A DNA stretch of 6,802 nucleotides, taken from positions 1 through 6,802 of the forward strand of contig JAQSWE010000142.1 in the NCBI GenBank assembly GCA_029266795.1, given 5' to 3'. Below are positions 4,754 through 6,802 of this stretch, piece by piece. Numbering within the stretch: the stretch's first letter is position 1; every line of letters begins with the position of its first letter. The position numbers and the translations under genes were made by a program. Source of the DNA: Alphaproteobacteria bacterium (lineage in GTDB: Bacteria; Pseudomonadota; Alphaproteobacteria; Micavibrionales; UBA2020). Under the pieces are notes generated by a model, which did not search any database, was not told the DNA's origin, and worked only from the letters and a program-made list of their open reading frames with translations.

Positions 4754-5739
4754 TTTCCGATGAACAGCGCATGAAACTGAATGTCGAAATGGCCGATTTC
4801 GCGAAACGCGGCGACCTCGAAAACGTCATGGCCACCGTCATGCTGGGCGCGGAGCCCGATTTCGGCCACAGCCGCGCGCTGCGCTGCGCCGCGCAGGAAG
4901 GCTTTGCGCCGGTCATCGAATACCTCGTCGATGCGGGCGCGAACCTGCATGCGCTCAATAACGATGCGCTTCGGCAGGCGGTGAACAACGGCCGCTACAA
5001 GGCGGTTGGCGCGCTCATCAAACTCGGTGCGGATGTGAATGCGCAGGACGGCGAATTCCTCATCAAGGCGGCGGATCGCGGCGATGCCGATATCGTGCGC
5101 GATTTGCTGATTGCAAAAGCGGATCCCCACCGCTCCGACGATCAGGCGTTGCGGAAAGCCGCGTTCAACGGCCATGCGCCGGTGGTGCGGCTGCTGCTGA
5201 AATTCGGCGCCGACCCGTTTGCGATGCATGGCAGCGCGCTGGCGCTCGCCAATGCCGACAAGCACGGCGAAGTGGTAGAGGCGCTGGCCGAAGTCATGAA
5301 CGCACAGCGCGAAGAATTCCGCCTGACCCTCGCGTTGCAGGAAACCACGCAGAAATTCCTGCGTGCGCCCTACCAGAATAGCGGCGAAAGCGCACTCATC
5401 CGCGCGGTGAAAATGAATAACCTCGACAAGGTCATCGAAAAAATGAAGGCCTGCGGCGATACGTTCAGCTTCGCCGACATGCATGAATTGAAAGACCGCT
5501 CGGGGCGTTCCGTTGCGGTACTGGCCGCCGAAACGGGGCAGCTCGGCAAATTGTTCGACCCTGATTTCTGGAGGTCGGATGTCGAAGGATTAAAGGCCGC
5601 ATGGAACAAAATCCCCGCGCCGACGCAGAAATCCAGCGGCGTGACGCAGGACAGCTTCGCCGCGCTGGTCGCGTCGCATCACCAGAATATTTTGAAAGCC
5701 GGTGCGAACCGGTTCAAGCTGAAACCGCCGGGAATGTAA
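4750..5739 (+). CDS. ankyrin-repeat protein coupled to xthA, 329 residues
   Basis: Cytosolic repeat protein, probably a protein-binding scaffold; the target is unknown. About six repeats of 30-32 residues cover residues 10-180. They follow the pattern ALRxAAxxGxxxVVxxLLxxGADxxA, for example NDALRQAVNNGRYKAVGALI followed by KLGADVNAQDG, and DQALRKAAFNGHAPVVRLLL followed by KFGADPFAMHG. They lack the usual G-TPLH opening, and their consensus resembles the 30-residue repeats of giant-virus ankyrin proteins. A helical linker (about 181-212, REEFRLTLALQETTQKF) leads to two more degenerate repeats (214-265) and a tail (about 275-329) without recognised domain. No signal or membrane segment is seen. 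Its ATG overlaps the xthA stop (ATGA), and no independent promoter is evident. Its stop abuts the stop of the convergent nuclease-like gene with no base between them. Family assignment is secure and role unknown. Confidence 0.93.
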   Translation: MISDEQRMKLNVEMADFAKRGDLENVMATVMLGAEPDFGHSRALRCAAQEGFAPVIEYLVDAGANLHALNNDALRQAVNNGRYKAVGALIKLGADVNAQDGEFLIKAADRGDADIVRDLLIAKADPHRSDDQALRKAAFNGHAPVVRLLLKFGADPFAMHGSALALANADKHGEVVEALAEVMNAQREEFRLTLALQETTQKFLRAPYQNSGESALIRAVKMNNLDKVIEKMKACGDTFSFADMHELKDRSGRSVAVLAAETGQLGKLFDPDFWRSDVEGLKAAWNKIPAPTQKSSGVTQDSFAALVASHHQNILKAGANRFKLKPPGM

Positions 5740-6603
5740 TTATCCTTTGGGTGCGCGCGTGCGGGGCGCGGAAGTCGGCGCAACCCACGGCTCTTTCTTG
5801 CCGCCATCATAGGGGCGGGCGAGGCCTTTCGAAATCAGGTTTTCCGCGACGCCGACGCCATCCAGCGTCCTGATATCGCCTAGCATGCGACCGCCGTATT
5901 TCTCGTATTCGACGTTATACAGCAGCACATCCTTGCCGTCGATCAGCGCGCGCGTCGCGGCGCTTGCCTGTTCGGCCAGTTGGGCTTCGTATTCGTTTTT
6001 CGCGCGGCCTTTTTTCTCCGGCGTGTCAATGCCGCCGACGCGCACGTTGATAACGACGAAATGACCGGGCCAGATTTCCGCGACAACGGCGGGCGTATCG
6101 CCGTCCAGCACGCGCAAGACGCGCGCCTGCACGGGGCCTTCAATCTTGTCGCTCACGGGCTTCACATTCGGCAGTTCCACCGCCATGCCGGTCGTGCCCT
6201 GTGCCGACAGGCCGCGCAGGTAAACGCGGCTACCCTTTTTCGCATCGGTAACGGTCTGCCCGTTCGCATCGGTGATGTTCGCTGAATACGTGGCGCCCGC
6301 CGTGCTGCCCGTCTGCTGCACGCGCGTGATCATGTATTGCCCGACCCAGGTATGCGCGCGTACGACCAGCGTGCCATCCGCGCTTGCCTGTATCACATCG
6401 GCCTCGACGACCGTACGGTGGTCGGATGCGACGCGCAGGCGTGTGGTGTTGTCGTTCGATGTTGCGACCACGGCTGCGGGCGGGGCGGCGTTGTCGTTGA
6501 AATGCAGCGTCAGGCCGGTGCCGATCGCGCCGCCGGTGCCAAGGCCGACCGCGAAAATCAGCGCGGTCTTGCGGGCTTCTTGTTTGAATTGCTGGAAGTT
6601 CAT
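5740..6603 (-). CDS. membrane-anchored staphylococcal-nuclease-like protein, 287 residues
   Basis: Likely extracytoplasmic Ca-dependent nuclease or nucleic-acid-binding protein. Residues 13-33 (TALIFAVGLGTGGAIGTGLTL) form an uncleaved anchor or signal segment after a short basic N-terminus. Residues about 60-150 form a beta-rich region with no recognised family. The SNase (TNase-like) domain spans about 157-275. Residues matching the staphylococcal active site are all present: DGDT (167-170), R188, D193 and E196 in VRVGGIDTPE, and R239 in EKYGGR. The conserved VAENLISKGLARPYDGGKK close follows. The family often ends here in GWC; this protein instead has a Pro/Arg-rich tail to residue 287. It has its own promoter (6635-6662) and only a loosely spaced AAAGG before the ATG. 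A related gene lies upstream on the same strand. The stop abuts that of the ankyrin gene. Family assignment is secure; activity and location are inferred. Confidence 0.9.
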   Translation of the reverse strand: MNFQQFKQEARKTALIFAVGLGTGGAIGTGLTLHFNDNAAPPAAVVATSNDNTTRLRVASDHRTVVEADVIQASADGTLVVRAHTWVGQYMITRVQQTGSTAGATYSANITDANGQTVTDAKKGSRVYLRGLSAQGTTGMAVELPNVKPVSDKIEGPVQARVLRVLDGDTPAVVAEIWPGHFVVINVRVGGIDTPEKKGRAKNEYEAQLAEQASAATRALIDGKDVLLYNVEYEKYGGRMLGDIRTLDGVGVAENLISKGLARPYDGGKKEPWVAPTSAPRTRAPKG

Positions 6604-6634
6604 GATCGGTCACGCCTTTGAAATGATGCGCGAC

Positions 6635-6662
6635 TATATACCAAGCCGTTAAATTATGTCAA
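6635..6662 (-). promoter_or_regulatory. sigma70-type promoter of the nuclease-like gene
   Basis: On the minus strand a perfect TTGACA (6657-6662) is followed, after 16 bases, by TATATA (6635-6640). Transcription would begin near 6628, giving a 25-base leader before the ATG at 6603. Confidence 0.65.
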
Positions 6663-6695
6663 TGCAAGGAAAGAAAAAGACGGATAATCAGGTGC

Positions 6696-6802
6696 TTAAG
6701 AACACCATCCGGCGCGCTTGCCGCCGCGGTAAGGACGGGCAAGGTCTTTGCCGATCAGGTATTCCGCAACCGGCGTGCCGTCGCTCGCCGAGGCATTCGC
6801 CA
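6696..6802 (-). CDS. second SNase-family protein, 3' end only
   Basis: The last 34 residues of a gene that begins beyond the right edge. They read ANASASDGTPVAEYLIGKDL, then ARPYRGGKRAGWCS and a TAA stop. This matches the end of the SNase domain in the neighbouring 287-residue protein (DGVGVAENLISKGLARPYDGGKK), with the same order VAE-LI-K-LARPY-GGK, so the two are paralogs in tandem. This copy keeps the GW-C close common in the family, which the neighbour has lost. No catalytic residues fall inside the window, so activity cannot be judged. The gap to the neighbour's start codon is 92 bases and contains that gene's promoter, so the two need not share a transcript. Confidence 0.8.
   Translation of the reverse strand, partial: ANASASDGTPVAEYLIGKDLARPYRGGKRAGWCS

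Noticed and set aside
4579..5484. 301-codon open frame on the minus strand
   Set aside because: It lies opposite xthA and the second ankyrin gene, which have clear family motifs. Its composition is the His/Arg/Phe-rich mirror of GC-rich coding DNA, and it has no ribosome binding site of note.

Overview
The window looks like chromosomal DNA of a free-living or facultatively host-associated alphaproteobacterium. Coding regions are GC-rich with strong G/C bias at third codon positions, while intergenic stretches are clearly AT-richer. DnaX, YbaB and exonuclease III all read as alphaproteobacterial versions. A Rhodospirillales- or Micavibrio-like source is possible, but I cannot fix the order from sequence alone. 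No rRNA, tRNA, CRISPR array, transposase or phage gene was seen.

Left part (1-3107): the 3' two thirds of dnaX (clamp-loader gamma/tau), then a GTG-started ankyrin-repeat gene on the opposite strand that ends 3 bases from the dnaX stop, then ybaB (nucleoid-associated protein) behind a near-consensus promoter. In many bacteria the order is dnaX-ybaB-recR. Here the first pair is split by the ankyrin gene, and recR is replaced by an unrecognised 210-residue gene that shows the outline of a RelA/SpoT-type HD domain without the HD dyad. A strong intrinsic terminator closes the ybaB unit.

Middle part (3108-3946): a nested palindromic repeat beside the terminator, a small membrane-protein gene that appears frameshifted in an A7 run (minus strand), and a short unknown gene (minus strand) with its own promoter, divergent from xthA.

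Right part (3947-6802): xthA (exonuclease III-type AP endonuclease) is translationally coupled through an ATGA overlap to a second ankyrin-repeat protein whose 30-residue repeats resemble those of giant viruses. Convergent to it, with stop codons back to back, is a membrane-anchored staphylococcal-nuclease-like protein. Upstream of that on the same strand is the 3' end of a second protein of the same family, cut by the window edge.

The replication, recombination and repair genes (dnaX, ybaB, xthA) are housekeeping. Two ankyrin proteins, two SNase-family proteins and three unrecognised or broken small genes are interleaved with them. No single multi-gene system is proven. The best candidates for something undescribed are the HD-like gene in the recR position, the xthA-ankyrin coupled pair, and the frameshifted small membrane gene.
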